Shown here: positions 1-11,266 of the stretch, in pieces | Layout: every line of letters begins with the position of its first letter | Position numbering within the stretch: position 1 is the stretch's first letter | Source of the DNA: Alphaproteobacteria bacterium 32-64-14 | GTDB lineage: Bacteria > Pseudomonadota > Alphaproteobacteria > Caulobacterales > Hyphomonadaceae | Length of the DNA stretch: 64,000 nucleotides | Reading direction: 5' to 3' | Assembly (NCBI GenBank): GCA_002280725.1 | Contig: NCEM01000015.1 | Location: 26,327 to 90,326 of the forward strand | Notes under the pieces: generated by a model | Database searches by the model: none | What the model was told of the DNA's origin: nothing | Seen by the model: only the letters and a program-made list of their open reading frames with translations | Translations under genes and position numbers: made by a program

Positions 1-1595
1 AGGCTGGCGGCAGCGCGGTCGATGCCGCCATCGCCGCGCATAGCGTGCTTGGCCTGGTCGAGCCGCAGAGCTCCGGCCTTGGCGGCGGCGGCTACATGGT
101 GGTGTACGACCGCAAGAGCAACACGACGACCGTGTTCGATGGCCGCGAGGCTGCGCCCTCAGCAGCGACGGCGGACTACTTCACCGTGAACGGACAAAAT
201 CTCGGCTTCATCGACGCGATCCTGTCCGGCAGGTCGGTTGGCGTGCCGGGCGCCATCGCGATGTACAAGGCGGCGCACGACAAATACGGCAAGCGGCCAT
301 GGGCGTCGAACTTCGACGCGGCGATCAAGCTTGCGGATGAGGGCTTCATCGTCAGCCCGCGTCTTGCGGGATCGCTGGGCGCGCGCTTCCAGAGCGGGCC
401 GCTGGGAACGAACCCGGCCTCAGGCGCCTACTTCTTTCCGAACGGCAAGGCACTGGCCGTGGGCGACCGGCGCACCAATCCCGAATACGCAGCGACGCTG
501 CGCGCTGTGGGCGCTCAGGGACCTTCCGCCTTCTATTCGGGCAAGATCGCGAGCGACATTGTCGCTGCCGTTCACTCCGGCGCGATCCAGGGCGAACTCT
601 CGCTGCAGGATCTGTCCAGCTATCGCGCCATCGAACGGCCGGCGATCTGCGGACCCTATCTGGACTACCGCATCTGCTCCGCGCCTCCCGCCTCTTCCGG
701 CGGCGTCGCCATGAACCAGATCATGGGGCTGTACGAGCGGATTTCCATCCAGACGGACGATCACGACGACGACACGCTGCTGCGCGACTTCGTGCTGGCC
801 CAGCAACTCGGCTATGCCGACCGCGACCATTATGTCGCCGATGCGGATGCGGTGACCGTGCCCGTCGCCGACCTGCTGAACCCCGATTACATCCGCGCGC
901 GCGCGACCAGCGGTTTTGGCCCCGGCGATGTGCCGCTGCCGGGCGATCCGGGCGCGGTGCTCCATGGCAAGCCGATCGTCGACATGTGGGGGCGCGACAC
1001 CAACGCAGCGCAGGCGGGCACCACACACCTGTCCTTCATCGACTTCGAAGGCAACGCCGTCTCGCTCACCGCCACCATCGAAGGCCCGTTCGGATCGCAG
1101 CGCTGGACCAACGGCTTCCTGCTCAACAACGAGCTGACGGATTTCACGCGCCCGCCGACGTTGAATGGCAAGGCCGTCGCGAATGCGCCGGGGCCGGGCA
1201 AGCGGCCGCGCTCGTCCATGTCGCCGACCATCGTGTTCGATGCTGCGGGCGATGTGTTCATGGTCACGGGATCGCCGGGCGGGAACTCCATTGTGGGTTA
1301 TGTCTCGAAGACGCTGGTCGCCGTGCTCGACTGGGGACGCACGGCGCAGGAGGCGTCCGCCCTGCCCAACATCGTGGCGCGCGGACAGACCGTGCGGGTC
1401 GAAACGTCGGATGCAAAAGCTGGCCCCAACGCCCTCGGCAAGCAATGGGCAGCGACGCTGGCCAGCTTTGGCTTCAAGGTGCAGGAAGTGTCGGGCGAAG
1501 TGTCCGGCCTCAATCTGATTGTTGTGCGCAAGGACCACCTCGAAGGTGGCGCCGATCCGCGCCGCGAAGGCGTTGCACTGGAAGTCGCGCGCTAG
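1..1595 (+). CDS. ggt: Gamma-glutamyltransferase, 5'-truncated by the window edge
   Basis: Transfers or hydrolyses the gamma-glutamyl group of glutathione and related compounds, normally in the periplasm after self-cleavage into two subunits. The reading frame is open from base 3, so the start and signal peptide lie outside the window. The visible part begins with the family's GGSAVDAAIA stretch. The autocleavage and nucleophile region GTTHLSFID (about base 1018) supplies the catalytic threonine. The substrate-binding PRSSMSPTIVF and GSPGG motifs follow near 1210 and 1270. The C-terminal small subunit looks complete. It has no partner gene here and is followed by an unrelated lipoprotein gene. 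Family assignment is secure, but substrate preference cannot be read from the sequence. Confidence 0.93.
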   Translation, partial: AGGSAVDAAIAAHSVLGLVEPQSSGLGGGGYMVVYDRKSNTTTVFDGREAAPSAATADYFTVNGQNLGFIDAILSGRSVGVPGAIAMYKAAHDKYGKRPWASNFDAAIKLADEGFIVSPRLAGSLGARFQSGPLGTNPASGAYFFPNGKALAVGDRRTNPEYAATLRAVGAQGPSAFYSGKIASDIVAAVHSGAIQGELSLQDLSSYRAIERPAICGPYLDYRICSAPPASSGGVAMNQIMGLYERISIQTDDHDDDTLLRDFVLAQQLGYADRDHYVADADAVTVPVADLLNPDYIRARATSGFGPGDVPLPGDPGAVLHGKPIVDMWGRDTNAAQAGTTHLSFIDFEGNAVSLTATIEGPFGSQRWTNGFLLNNELTDFTRPPTLNGKAVANAPGPGKRPRSSMSPTIVFDAAGDVFMVTGSPGGNSIVGYVSKTLVAVLDWGRTAQEASALPNIVARGQTVRVETSDAKAGPNALGKQWAATLASFGFKVQEVSGEVSGLNLIVVRKDHLEGGADPRREGVALEVAR

Positions 1596-1722
1596 CATCC
1601 GCCGCCTTACAGCATCGTCACGCGGGAACCCGGTCGAAACCGGAACCCGCGTTGTCTCTTCACGTTCTGAAACCGACGCAGCGGCTCCGTGCCTCTGCGG
1701 ATCAGAACATCAGGAGAGACAA

Positions 1723-2328
1723 GTGACGCACGCGAAAATTCCGCTATTCCTGGCCGCGTCCGCGCTGGCGCTGGGCCTCGTGGCATGTGGTCCGAGCAAT
1801 CCCGCTGCCGAAGCGCACAATGCGACGGAAGTTGCGGTTGACGAGAACTCCACGGTGGCGACGACGGAAGTCGATGCTGGCGTGATCAACTTTGTCGAGA
1901 AGGCCACGCTGTCGAACATGTTCGAGATCGAGTCAGCGAAGCTCGCGCTCGAGCGTTCGAAAGTGCAGCCGATCAAGGACTACGCGCAGGCCATCCTCGA
2001 TGCCCACACGGCCTCGTCTTCCGAACTCGCCCCGCTTTCGTCGGCGGCGCTGGTCACGGCGCCCACGCAGCTGGACAGCGGCTTCCAAAGCCAGCTGAAG
2101 CAGCTGCAGGACGCCTCAGTCGCTGACTTCGATGATCGCTACCTCGACCAGCAGACCGAAGTGCACGAGAACACCGCCAGCCTGCTGAAGGATTTCTCGG
2201 CCAACGGGAAAGACGCGCAACTGCAGGCCTTCGCGCTGAAAATGCTGCCGATCGTTGAAGCTCATCTCACGCAGGCGAAAGCGCTCGATGACTCGCCGGC
2301 CGACGATGTGACGAAAGCGCCAAGCTAA
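1723..2328 (+). CDS. DUF4142 domain lipoprotein
   Basis: A 201-residue exported protein of unknown function. The GTG at 1723 is preceded by AGGAGA. It opens a signal peptide ending in a lipobox (LGLVAC), so the mature protein should be lipid-anchored in the envelope. The remainder is a helical domain of the DUF4142 type, a ferritin-like four-helix bundle. It shows the recurring pattern of FVEKATLSNMFEIESAKLAL followed by regularly spaced helices rich in Ala, Leu and Gln. Longer upstream starts in the same frame overlap the preceding gene's end and lack a ribosome binding site. The protein is acidic near the mature N-terminus. Members of this family are widespread in proteobacteria and often stress-linked, but no specific role can be given here. 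Confidence 0.8.
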   Translation: MTHAKIPLFLAASALALGLVACGPSNPAAEAHNATEVAVDENSTVATTEVDAGVINFVEKATLSNMFEIESAKLALERSKVQPIKDYAQAILDAHTASSSELAPLSSAALVTAPTQLDSGFQSQLKQLQDASVADFDDRYLDQQTEVHENTASLLKDFSANGKDAQLQAFALKMLPIVEAHLTQAKALDDSPADDVTKAPS

Positions 2329-2407
2329 CCGCATCGGCTCGGGGAAACAGGACGGGCGAAGGCGGCAACGCTTTCGCCTGTCTTGCCGTTTGGCGCCGTC
2401 TTCCTGT

Positions 2408-3832
2408 TCAGCCGCAGGCGCGCATCCGAAGCGTGAAGCATGCTCCATTTGAGCTGTTGCGGGTGAGCTCCAGATCACCCTTCATGCCGCGTGCGAGTTC
2501 GCGCGCAATCGCCAGCCCCAAGCCCGCGCCACCGCGCGAAGCCGACCCCGTAAAGGGTTGGAACAGGCGCTTCACAACGGCATCGGGCACGCCGGGCCCG
2601 TTGTCCGCAATGTCGATGATCGCCGTATCGCCCTCGCGCCTGATGCGCGCCCACACGCGGCCACGCTCCGTGCGGCCTGGCTGATCGCGGATCGCGCGCA
2701 CCGAATTGCGCACGAGGTTCGCGACGATGCGGTGGATGTGATCGGCGTCGGCGTTGGCGACCACCGGGTCTGGCGTTTCGATCTTCCAGTCGATCTCGCC
2801 GCAGCCGGCCATGCCCTCGGCCGCGGCCTCCTCGACCGCCGCCACCAGATTCACTGAGGCCAGGTTCGGCACTGAAGGTTCGGCGCGACCATAACGCAGA
2901 GTCGATTCAGCAAGGTTCACGGCGCGCTCCAGCGCACGCTCAAGACGCGGAGCAGCGCGTTTGACGCGGGGATCTTCCGACTGGGCCAACCCCTCTGACA
3001 CGATCTGCGCGGCGGACAGGGAGTTGCGCAGGTCGTGGTTGATCTTGGCGACAGCCTCGCCGAGTTCAGCCAGCCGCTTGCGCTGCCGAAGCGAGGCGGA
3101 CACCGTGCGCTGCATGCTCTGCAGCGCCGAGTTGGCGCGCTGCAGTTCATCGCTCTCGCCCGGCATGGGCGCGATCTCGCCGCCCTCGGGCGCTTCGGAA
3201 AACGCGACGATGCTGTCGGTCAGCCGCCGCATGGGGCGCACAACGAGGCGGTAGATCGCGAAATAGACCAGCGCGCCGACCACGGCAGACACGACCAGCG
3301 AGACAAGCAGCAATGTGCGTGAGAAGGCCAGCAGCCCATCCTTGAGCGCAGCCTCGGGAACGATGACTTCCATCATCGCGTCCTGCGTCATCGACGGCGT
3401 CAGGATAACGCGCAGGAAGCGCCCCTCTGGCGCGAACATGTGGCTGAAGGCGCCGAACGTGCCATCCATCACGCCTTCGGAGCGAAGGTCGATCGGAATG
3501 AGTTCGCCGCCAATGTCGATCGAGGGCGGCAGGATTTCGCCGCGAAAGTCCTGCTCCTGCACGGCGACCGACACGACCTGCGCCTGCGCCAGCAGCTGGC
3601 GCGACAACTCCTCGCTGACGCGGCCATCGGGCGCGGCCTCAACCGCGAGTGCCGCGATCTGCGCCGCCTGCGCGCGCTGTGCGAGCCAGTTGTTGCGATA
3701 GGTGCCGGCAAGGACCGGATAGATCAGCAATTCGGCGAACAGGACGAAGGCGGCCGTCAGCAGCAGCAGTCTGCCGCGCAATCCGGAAAACAGGCGCGGC
3801 CGCGCTATGGCTGCGGTTTCAACCGCCGCCAC
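2408..3832 (-). CDS. Sensor histidine kinase, membrane-bound
   Basis: A two-component sensor kinase. From the GTG at 3832 it has a first membrane helix, a periplasmic sensor segment of about 130 residues, a second helix, a HAMP-like linker and a kinase core. The H-box reads AKINHDLRNSL, so the phospho-accepting His is followed by Asp-Leu-Arg. The ATPase domain shows an N-box (NLVRNSVRAI), a G1 box (DNGPGVP) and a G2 box (GGAGLGLAIAREL). The frame stays open up to an ATG at 4021, and a CTG with a good AAGGGGG upstream lies between the two, so the start is uncertain. No response-regulator gene is adjacent, so the kinase is an orphan within the window. The sensed signal is unknown. Confidence 0.85.
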   Translation of the reverse strand: MAAVETAAIARPRLFSGLRGRLLLLTAAFVLFAELLIYPVLAGTYRNNWLAQRAQAAQIAALAVEAAPDGRVSEELSRQLLAQAQVVSVAVQEQDFRGEILPPSIDIGGELIPIDLRSEGVMDGTFGAFSHMFAPEGRFLRVILTPSMTQDAMMEVIVPEAALKDGLLAFSRTLLLVSLVVSAVVGALVYFAIYRLVVRPMRRLTDSIVAFSEAPEGGEIAPMPGESDELQRANSALQSMQRTVSASLRQRKRLAELGEAVAKINHDLRNSLSAAQIVSEGLAQSEDPRVKRAAPRLERALERAVNLAESTLRYGRAEPSVPNLASVNLVAAVEEAAAEGMAGCGEIDWKIETPDPVVANADADHIHRIVANLVRNSVRAIRDQPGRTERGRVWARIRREGDTAIIDIADNGPGVPDAVVKRLFQPFTGSASRGGAGLGLAIARELARGMKGDLELTRNSSNGACFTLRMRACG

Positions 3833-4079
3833 AGGTGCTTCGATCTGATGCGCCTCGCTCAGCTGGCCGCCCCCTTGGGCGTTACAAACACTTGCGGCGG
3901 CATACCCGCCATCTGCTCCCTTTATGAGGGCCGATGTCCCGGCCCCCTCACGGATCGCGCCTGCGCCAACCGCGTCACCGTGGCAGGATCGTCCGTGAAT
4001 TTCCGTATACCCTGACTTCAACGCAAACCCGATTGCAAATCCGTCGCAGGAGGCGGATTTGGAGACTTGTCACCCGCGC

Positions 4080-4108
4080 TTGACTCGGCCCGGGGGGGCA
4101 TGTAGTTC
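4080..4108 (+). promoter_or_regulatory. Candidate sigma-70-type promoter for rpmH-rnpA-yidC
   Basis: TTGACT at 4080-4085 is followed after exactly 17 bases by TAGTTC at 4103-4108, about 35 bases before the rpmH start. The -35 box is near consensus and the -10 box is weak. It sits in the gap between the divergent kinase gene and rpmH, where a strong promoter is expected. Confidence 0.5.
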
Positions 4109-4143
4109 CCCCGGCTCCGCGAAGGAATAAGGGGCTGTGACCC

Positions 4144-4284
4144 GTGTCCACCAAGAGGACTTTTCAACCGAGCAACCTGAAGCGCAAGCGGCGCCACGGG
4201 TTCCGCTCGCGCATGGCGACCAAGAACGGCCAGAAAATCCTGGCCTCTCGCCGCGCCAAGGGCCGCAAGCGTCTGAGCGCCTGA
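4144..4284 (+). CDS. rpmH: Large ribosomal subunit protein bL34
   Basis: A 46-residue, highly basic ribosomal protein of the 50S subunit. The peptide begins with GTG ([10 protein letters not shown]) and carries the near-universal bL34 signature [14 protein letters not shown] followed by [13 protein letters not shown]. It is the first gene of the conserved rpmH-rnpA-yidC cluster, and the candidate promoter lies about 35 bases upstream. The GTG start gives the standard family length. rnpA begins 29 bases after its stop. No alternative identity is plausible. Confidence 0.96.
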   Translation: MSTKRTFQPSNLKRKRRHGFRSRMATKNGQKILASRRAKGRKRLSA

Positions 4285-4313
4285 GCCCGGACGATTCCGA
4301 TACATCGCCACTG

Positions 4314-4706
4314 GTGATTGAGCGCCTGCGCGTCAGGCGTGAATTCCTATATGTTGCAGAGGGTTATGCCGAACGCCGCCGTCTGGTGGTGGTTCAGGCG
4401 CGCCGTCGTGCACCCCCGCCCCGCGAGGCGGCCGGGCTTGGCTTTACCGCGACCAAGAAGGTTGGCGGATCGGTCGTCCGGAACCGGGCCCGCCGCCGCC
4501 TGCGCGAGGCCGCACGGCTGCTGCTTCCCCGCCTTGGCGTCACGGGCGTCGATTATGTCGTCATCGCCCGGCAGGACACCGGGGCCGCCCCGTGGCCGCG
4601 TTTGCTTGACGATATGGAAAAGGCGTTGATAAGCCTCCGCCGCCGCTTCATTTCCGGCGACGTCGCCCCGGCGGCCGCCGCCCCCCCTTCTCCGGCCAAG
4701 GCCTGA
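4314..4706 (+). CDS. rnpA: Ribonuclease P protein component
   Basis: The small basic protein that helps RNase P RNA bind precursor tRNA for 5' maturation. From the GTG at 4314 the protein is 130 residues. It starts IERLRVRREFLYVAEG, matching the usual family N-terminus. The RNR signature appears as GGSVVRNRARRRLREA, the conserved RNA-contacting helix. The C-terminal Ala/Pro-rich tail is longer than in many homologues. It lies between rpmH and yidC in the classical order, but the small yidD gene often found before yidC is absent. The stop codon is only four bases from the yidC start, which indicates co-transcription. Confidence 0.93.
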   Translation: MIERLRVRREFLYVAEGYAERRRLVVVQARRRAPPPREAAGLGFTATKKVGGSVVRNRARRRLREAARLLLPRLGVTGVDYVVIARQDTGAAPWPRLLDDMEKALISLRRRFISGDVAPAAAAPPSPAKA

Positions 4707-4710
4707 CCCA

Positions 4711-6498
4711 ATGGAACAGAACGACCAGCGCAACATCCTGCTGGCCCTTGTCCTGTGTTTCGGGCTGTTCATGATCTACAACTGGCTTGTGCTGGATCCT
4801 CAGCAGAAGGCAGCTCAGGCGGCGCGCCAGCAGGCCCAGCAGAACGCCGTCACCCAAGCCGCCGCTCCGGCCCCGACGATTCGCCAGCGCGAGGAAGTCA
4901 TCACGGGTCAGCTGACCGCAGGAACGCGCGTGGCGCTCGACGCCAAAGCCATTGAAGGCTCGATCTCCCTGCTCGGCGCCCGCATCGACGATGTACAGCT
5001 CAAGGGCTTCTACGAAACGATCGAAGACAAGGAAGCCAAGCGCCCCGCCGGCGAGATCAAGCTGATGGCGCCCGAAGGCACCGAGCGCGCGTTTTACGCG
5101 ACCGTTGCGTGGACCACGGCGAACACCACGACCGACGATGTCGTCTGGACACCGACCAGCACCGGCCCGCTCACCACAACCAATCCGCTGACGCTGACCT
5201 ACGCGACCGCCGTTGTGAAGATCGACCGCAAGATCGAAGTCGATGCCGACTATCTCTTCACGGTCACCGATGTTGTGACCAACACCGGCGCCGAGCCAGT
5301 CACGCTCACGCAGAAGGCAGAACTGCGCCAGCGCCAGACGCCTGATCTCGTCACCACGCCGCACGCCGAAACCGGCGCCCACCGCGGCGCGCTCGGCGTC
5401 TATGGTTCCGAGAAGAACCAGATGGTCAACTATAACGACCTGAACCAAGGGAAGGCCGTCGCGCGCAACGTCACCGGCGGCTGGAACGCGCTGACGACCA
5501 AATACTGGATGGCCGCGACGATTCCGGAGCAAGCCGAAGAAGTGCAGATGCAGGCCGGCAACGAGAAGCTGAACGGCCAGACCACGTTCACGGCGGGCTA
5601 TTCGCTGATGCCGTATGTGATCCAGCCCAGCCAGTCGATCACCAAGATCTCGCGCGTGTTCGCGGGCGCAAAGCGCGTCGATGTGCTTGAGCGCTACGAA
5701 AACGATGGGAAGGCGCCGATCCCATCGTTCACCGACGCGGTGGACTGGAGCTTCATGTTCTTCATCACCAAGCCGTTCTTCTGGCTGCTGAAGCTGCTGC
5801 ACGGCTGGCTCGGCGCATTCGGCCTCGCCATTCTCGCGCTGACGATCGTGGTGAAGACGGTGTTCTTCCCGCTGCAGTTCAACATGTACAAGTCCATGTC
5901 GAAGATGCGCCTGATCCAGCCCGAGCTGAAGGGCATCCAGGAGCGTTTCGCCGCCGATCCGCAGCGCCTGCGCCAGGAACAGGCCAAGCTGATGCAGCGC
6001 GAGAAGGTGAACCCGCTCGCAGGCTGCCTGCCGCTGATCCCGACCATGTTCGTGTTCTATGCACTGTTCCATGTGCTGAACGTCACGATCGAGATGCGTC
6101 ACACGCCGTTTGTAGGCTGGATTAGAGACATGTCGGCGGCTGATCCGACCTCGATCTTCAACCTGTTCGGCCTGATTCCGTGGGAGCCGCGCTCGGTTCC
6201 GCTGATCGGCGGGCTGCTCGGCATCGGCTTCTGGCCGATCCTCTACGGCGCCACCATGTTCGGCCTACAGAGCCTCTCGGCGCCTCCTGGCGACAAGATG
6301 CAGGCGGCGATCATGAAGTGGATCCCGCTCCTTTTCACCGTCCTGTTCGCCGGCTTCGCCGCGGGCCTCGTGATTTACTACGTCTGGTCGAACCTGATCT
6401 CGATCATCCAGCAGTACATCATCATGCGCCGCACGGGCGTCGAGACCGAACTCGACAAGTGGATCAAGAAGCGCTTCGGGAAAAAGGAAGCGGCGTAG
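4711..6498 (+). CDS. yidC: Membrane protein insertase YidC
   Basis: Inserts and folds inner-membrane proteins, alone or with SecYEG. The 595-residue length is typical of Gram-negative YidC. It has an N-terminal anchor (about residues 8-28), a Gln/Ala-rich linker, and a large periplasmic domain covering roughly residues 60-340. The conserved C-terminal core begins near residue 345. It includes the cytoplasmic hairpin ([19 protein letters not shown]), the [18 protein letters not shown] helix and three further helices, ending in a basic tail ([13 protein letters not shown]). It directly follows rnpA and precedes yihA, the common alphaproteobacterial order. Identification is certain from sequence and context. 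Confidence 0.96.
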   Translation: MEQNDQRNILLALVLCFGLFMIYNWLVLDPQQKAAQAARQQAQQNAVTQAAAPAPTIRQREEVITGQLTAGTRVALDAKAIEGSISLLGARIDDVQLKGFYETIEDKEAKRPAGEIKLMAPEGTERAFYATVAWTTANTTTDDVVWTPTSTGPLTTTNPLTLTYATAVVKIDRKIEVDADYLFTVTDVVTNTGAEPVTLTQKAELRQRQTPDLVTTPHAETGAHRGALGVYGSEKNQMVNYNDLNQGKAVARNVTGGWNALTTKYWMAATIPEQAEEVQMQAGNEKLNGQTTFTAGYSLMPYVIQPSQSITKISRVFAGAKRVDVLERYENDGKAPIPSFTDAVDWSFMFFITKPFFWLLKLLHGWLGAFGLAILALTIVVKTVFFPLQFNMYKSMSKMRLIQPELKGIQERFAADPQRLRQEQAKLMQREKVNPLAGCLPLIPTMFVFYALFHVLNVTIEMRHTPFVGWIRDMSAADPTSIFNLFGLIPWEPRSVPLIGGLLGIGFWPILYGATMFGLQSLSAPPGDKMQAAIMKWIPLLFTVLFAGFAAGLVIYYVWSNLISIIQQYIIMRRTGVETELDKWIKKRFGKKEAA

Positions 6499-6536
6499 GC
6501 AGGCGCACCCTCGTGCCTGCGAACCCGGCGACCACA

Positions 6537-7169
6537 ATGACCGACTTCACGCCTGAACAGATCGAAGCCGCGCGCAAGCTGTTCGCGGGGAACGTCGCAT
6601 TCGTGAAGGGCGTCGTCGCAATCAACGCCCTGCCCGTTGGCGACCGCCCGGAAATCGCGTTCGCGGGACGGTCCAATGTCGGCAAGTCGAGCCTGATCAA
6701 CGCGCTGTGCAACCGCAAGAACCTGGCGCGCTCGTCCAACACGCCGGGCCGCACGCAGGAGATCAACTTCTTCGATCTGGCCGACGGAAAATTCTTCATC
6801 GCCGACCTGCCCGGCTACGGCTTTGCCGAGGCGCCGAAGAAGAACGTGGATGTCTGGAGCCGGCTCAATCTCGACTACCTGCGCAAGCGCCCATCGCTCC
6901 GTCGCGTCTTCGTGCTGATCGACGCGCGCCGGGGCGTCGGCGAGGTTGATCGCGGGGTCATGGATCAGCTCGATAGCGCCGCGGTGCAGTATCAGGTGGT
7001 GCTCACCAAGGCCGACAAGATCAAGAAATCGGAGCTGACGGACGTCATCGCCGGGACCATTGCCGCCCTGATGAAACAACCCGCCGCGCACCCGCACATT
7101 ATCGCTACGTCCAGCGAGAAAGGCCTCGGCCTGCCCGAGCTGCGCGCCACGATCATGTCGCTGGCCTGA
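6537..7169 (+). CDS. yihA: Ribosome biogenesis GTP-binding protein YihA/YsxC (EngB)
   Basis: A small GTPase needed for late assembly of the large ribosomal subunit. The ATG at 6537 gives 210 residues. It shows the G1 motif GRSNVGKSS (about 43-51), the G2 threonine in [13 protein letters not shown]3 DLPGYGFA, G4 TKAD (about 157) and G5 near TSSEKG. The frame is open further upstream inside yidC, but that part is a shadow. The gene starts 38 bases after yidC, consistent with one transcript. Length and motifs are standard for EngB. Confidence 0.95.
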   Translation: MTDFTPEQIEAARKLFAGNVAFVKGVVAINALPVGDRPEIAFAGRSNVGKSSLINALCNRKNLARSSNTPGRTQEINFFDLADGKFFIADLPGYGFAEAPKKNVDVWSRLNLDYLRKRPSLRRVFVLIDARRGVGEVDRGVMDQLDSAAVQYQVVLTKADKIKKSELTDVIAGTIAALMKQPAAHPHIIATSSEKGLGLPELRATIMSLA

Positions 7170-7361
7170 TCTCCAGGCCCTGCCGCCTGAACATACTGCC
7201 AGCGTGATGGCAGCTACGCGACGTCCGCGCCCGCAGAATCATTCCGCGCAGGTGTCGGGTTTGATATTCATGGAACGTCCTCTGGACACAGGCTGCCACG
7301 GGGCCCACATGCCCTGAGGCAGCCTCAAGAGCCATAACAAACGCCGGGGGACTTCCGCCGC

Positions 7362-8315
<954 letters not shown>

Positions 8316-8319
8316 GACG

Positions 8320-9153
8320 ATGGATCACGCTTCGACCGCCACGCAAGCCGTATCGCCCCGCGCCGCCATTTCCAGCAGCGCGCTCTCGTTCAACACACAT
8401 AGCATCTGGGCGATGTACCGCTTCCAGATGGTGCGCTTCTTCCGCACCATTGGCGAGAGCCTCGCGACGCCGGTGATCACAACCGCGCTCTATTTCGTGG
8501 TGTTCGGCTCCGCGATCGGCAGCCGCATGGCGCCGGTCGTGCCCGGCCTTGAGTACGGCTCCTTCCTGGTGCCGGGCCTCATCATGCTCTCGATCTTCAC
8601 CAACTCGATCTTCAACGCGAGCTTCGGCATCTACTTCCCGAAATTCACCGGCACGATCTACGAACTCCTCTCCGCCCCCGTTTCCTACCTTGAAATCGTC
8701 ATCGCCTTCGTCGGCGCGGCGGCCACCAAGTCGGTAATCCTCGGCCTCGTAATACTTGCGACCGCTTATCTCTTCGTGCCGGTGCAGATCCTCCATCCGA
8801 TCGAGATGGTGCTGTTCCTGGTGCTGGTGGCGTTCGGGTTCAGCCTGTTCGGGTTCATCATCGGCATCTGGGCCGAAAGCTTCGAGCAGCTGAACTTCAT
8901 TCCGATGCTCATCGTCACGCCGCTGACCTTCCTCGGCGGGGCCTTCTACACGATCGACATGCTGCCCGAGGCGTGGCGCGGCATCGCCCAGCTGAATCCG
9001 GTGGTTCACCTGATCTCGGGCTATCGCTGGGCCTTCTTCGGGCTTGAGGGCGATAATGTCGCGGTCAGCCTGAGCGTCACCTTCGCCTTTATCCTGATCC
9101 TGCTGGGAATTGTGGCCTGGATCTTCAAGACGGGGTACCGGCTCAGGAACTGA
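8320..9153 (+). CDS. ABC-2 type exporter, permease subunit
   Basis: A 277-residue integral membrane protein with six predicted helices, matching the ABC-2 membrane family and YadH in particular. The cytoplasmic N-terminus carries the amphipathic segment [20 protein letters not shown] before the first helix. The family motif region [20 protein letters not shown] lies before the last helices, followed by [17 protein letters not shown]. It is translationally linked to the ATPase upstream (four-base gap). Together they would form a homodimeric exporter. The position between yihA and argB is not an obligatory arrangement, so a functional link to either is doubtful. Confidence 0.88.
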   Translation: MDHASTATQAVSPRAAISSSALSFNTHSIWAMYRFQMVRFFRTIGESLATPVITTALYFVVFGSAIGSRMAPVVPGLEYGSFLVPGLIMLSIFTNSIFNASFGIYFPKFTGTIYELLSAPVSYLEIVIAFVGAAATKSVILGLVILATAYLFVPVQILHPIEMVLFLVLVAFGFSLFGFIIGIWAESFEQLNFIPMLIVTPLTFLGGAFYTIDMLPEAWRGIAQLNPVVHLISGYRWAFFGLEGDNVAVSLSVTFAFILILLGIVAWIFKTGYRLRN

Positions 9154-9220
9154 CCCCCGGCCAGGCGATCAACAGGCCAGCCTCTTCATCCCGGGGCAAA
9201 AACCCTGTAGATCGCGCGCC

Positions 9221-10147
9221 ATGACGAACACCGAACTCGCCGCCATCAACGCTCTGCAGGCCAGCGACGCCTTCTCGACAGCGCGTACGCTGTCCGAGGC
9301 GTTGCCCTATCTCCAGCGCTACGACAACAAGACGGTCGTCATCAAATACGGCGGCCACGCCATGGAGAATGGCGAACTGGCGCAGATGTTCGCCAAGGAC
9401 GTCGTGCTGCTGAAGCTGCTGGGCATCAATCCCGTGGTGGTCCATGGAGGCGGCCCGCAGATAGGCCGCATGCTCGAGAAGCTGGGCATCGTCTCGCGGT
9501 TCGAGGACGGCCTGCGAGTCACGGACGCCGCCTCGATGGAGATCGTCGAGATGGTGCTGGCCGGATCGATCAACAAATCGATCGTGCGCGCCATCAACGC
9601 GGCCGGCGGCAAGGCGGTTGGCCTTGCGGGCTCGGACGCCAACCTGATCACCGCGACCAAGGCCACCAAGACCAAGAAGGATCCCGATTCGAATATCGAA
9701 CGGGTGGTCGATCTTGGTTTCGTTGGCGAACCGGACAAGGTGGACCCGTCAGTCCTCAACGCCCTCGCGCGCCAGACCGAAGACGATTTCATTCCAGTTG
9801 TGGCGCCCGTCGGCGTCGGCCCGGATGGCCAGAGCTTCAATATCAACGCCGATACGGCCGCCGGAGCCGTTGCGGGCGCACTCAAGGCCAAGCGCGTGCT
9901 GTTCCTGACCGACGTTGTCGGCGTGCTCGATAAATCGGGCAATCTGATCAAGCAGTTGACCGTTTCGGAGGCGCGGGGTCTGATCGCCGACGGTACCGCT
10001 ACCGGCGGTATGATTCCCAAGCTTGAAACAGCCATCCAAGCAGTGGAAAAGGGAGTCGAGGCGGCCGTCATTCTCGACGGTCGGAAGCCGCACGCCCTTC
10101 TCATGGAGCTGTTCACCGAGCATGGCGCTGGAACGCTGGTTTGCTAG
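9221..10147 (+). CDS. argB: Acetylglutamate kinase
   Basis: Phosphorylates N-acetyl-L-glutamate with ATP, the second step of the acetylated arginine pathway, in the cytoplasm. The ATG at 9221 gives 308 residues. The glycine-rich nucleotide loop is [10 protein letters not shown] (39-48) and the substrate loop is HGGGPQIG (75-82). The amino-acid-kinase motif [15 protein letters not shown] follows near residue 207, and TGGMIPKLE sits near the C-terminus. It retains an N-terminal extension of about 20 residues of the kind seen in arginine-inhibited enzymes, suggesting feedback control (inference). The last 26 bases overlap the start of the next gene. Confidence 0.96.
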   Translation: MTNTELAAINALQASDAFSTARTLSEALPYLQRYDNKTVVIKYGGHAMENGELAQMFAKDVVLLKLLGINPVVVHGGGPQIGRMLEKLGIVSRFEDGLRVTDAASMEIVEMVLAGSINKSIVRAINAAGGKAVGLAGSDANLITATKATKTKKDPDSNIERVVDLGFVGEPDKVDPSVLNALARQTEDDFIPVVAPVGVGPDGQSFNINADTAAGAVAGALKAKRVLFLTDVVGVLDKSGNLIKQLTVSEARGLIADGTATGGMIPKLETAIQAVEKGVEAAVILDGRKPHALLMELFTEHGAGTLVC

Positions 10148-11168
10148 GGGATTCCTGACGCTGGCCGCACTGGCCGCGCTGGCTGTCACCCTCGTCATCC
10201 CGTCGTCTGCCCAGAGCGGACAGAACGGCTGGCGCCTCTGCAATCGCACGAGCTATGTCGTGGAAGCCGCGACGGGCCGGCCCGAGGGCGGCAACGTCAT
10301 CGTCGAGGGTTGGCTGCGCCTGCGCCCCGGCCAGTGCGAAATCGCCGTGCCCGCGCCGATCCGTGAAGGCGCCCACTTCGTCTATGCCCGCTCGTCCAAG
10401 GCCCATCGCGGGGGACAGAGCTGGAGCGGCAAGACGCCGCTGTGCGTGGATGTGAACGGCTCGTTCGCGATCGAGAACCCGTCTTCCTGCGAAAGCATGG
10501 GTCTGGAGCAACGCCAGTTCGTCGCCGTCCGCTTCGAGAGCAATGGCGGCGGCACGATGACGTTCTCGGAGACCGAGCTCTACAACAAGGCGTCGCAATC
10601 GCCGGAGAATGCCGGCATCCAGCGCCTGCTGAACGACGCCGGGATATTCCAGGACGTGGTTGACGGCATCCTCGGCCGCGAAAGCCGCGCCGCCGTCGCC
10701 GCCTTCCTCGCCGAACGCAGCATGCCCGCCACCACGCCGATCCCGCAGCTGATCGATGCGCTGGAAGTGGTCGCTGATCGCCGCGCCCGGCAGGTCGGCA
10801 TGGAGTTGTGCAACCGCACCGGCAATCGCATCCTCGCCGCCATGGCGCGCAGCCGTCCCGATGGGCTGGAGTCGCGCGGCTGGTGGGTCATCGACGCCAA
10901 CCAGTGCGTGCGAGCCGTTGACGAAAGCCTGATCACCGCCCCGCACTATGTCTTCGCTGAAATGTCGACCCCGGACGGCGTCCGGACGCTGACCGGCGCC
11001 TCGACCGTGTTCTGCACCGCCCGGTCGCAGTTCGCGATCCTCGGCAACGAGAACTGCGAGGCCCGCCGCTATCGGCCGGAGAAGTTCGTGGAAACCGCGC
11101 CACCGGAAGACGGCAAGCTGGTATACCAGTTCTTCGACAGCGCCTTCACCAAGCCCGCAGCGCCCTGA
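10122..11168 (+). CDS. Exported protein with two DUF1036 repeats around a peptidoglycan-binding-like segment
   Basis: A 348-residue secreted protein of unknown function. A signal peptide (about 1-31, ending SSAQS) is followed by a first DUF1036 unit (about 37-124, beginning WRLCNRT). A linker contains [20 protein letters not shown] and [13 protein letters not shown], resembling a PG_binding_1 fold (about 165-198). A second DUF1036 unit (about 227-330) begins MELCNRT. Each unit opens with an LCNRT motif and contains several cysteines, so periplasmic disulfides are likely. The ATG at 10122 overlaps argB by 26 bases, implying translational coupling. A role at the cell wall is inference from the middle segment only. 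Confidence 0.75.
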   Translation: MALERWFARGFLTLAALAALAVTLVIPSSAQSGQNGWRLCNRTSYVVEAATGRPEGGNVIVEGWLRLRPGQCEIAVPAPIREGAHFVYARSSKAHRGGQSWSGKTPLCVDVNGSFAIENPSSCESMGLEQRQFVAVRFESNGGGTMTFSETELYNKASQSPENAGIQRLLNDAGIFQDVVDGILGRESRAAVAAFLAERSMPATTPIPQLIDALEVVADRRARQVGMELCNRTGNRILAAMARSRPDGLESRGWWVIDANQCVRAVDESLITAPHYVFAEMSTPDGVRTLTGASTVFCTARSQFAILGNENCEARRYRPEKFVETAPPEDGKLVYQFFDSAFTKPAAP

Positions 11169-11266
11169 TACAGGGCCGCGGCACTGCCCCCTCGCCGCAA
11201 TGAATCCGTTTGGCGTGTGGCGCCGGACGATGTAATCCCCCCATGCGTTTTAGCGGGAGGCGAGCA

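Noticed and set aside
4648..6102. A 484-codon open frame on the minus strand
   Set aside because: It is antisense to yidC, which is beyond doubt. The translation shows no domain.
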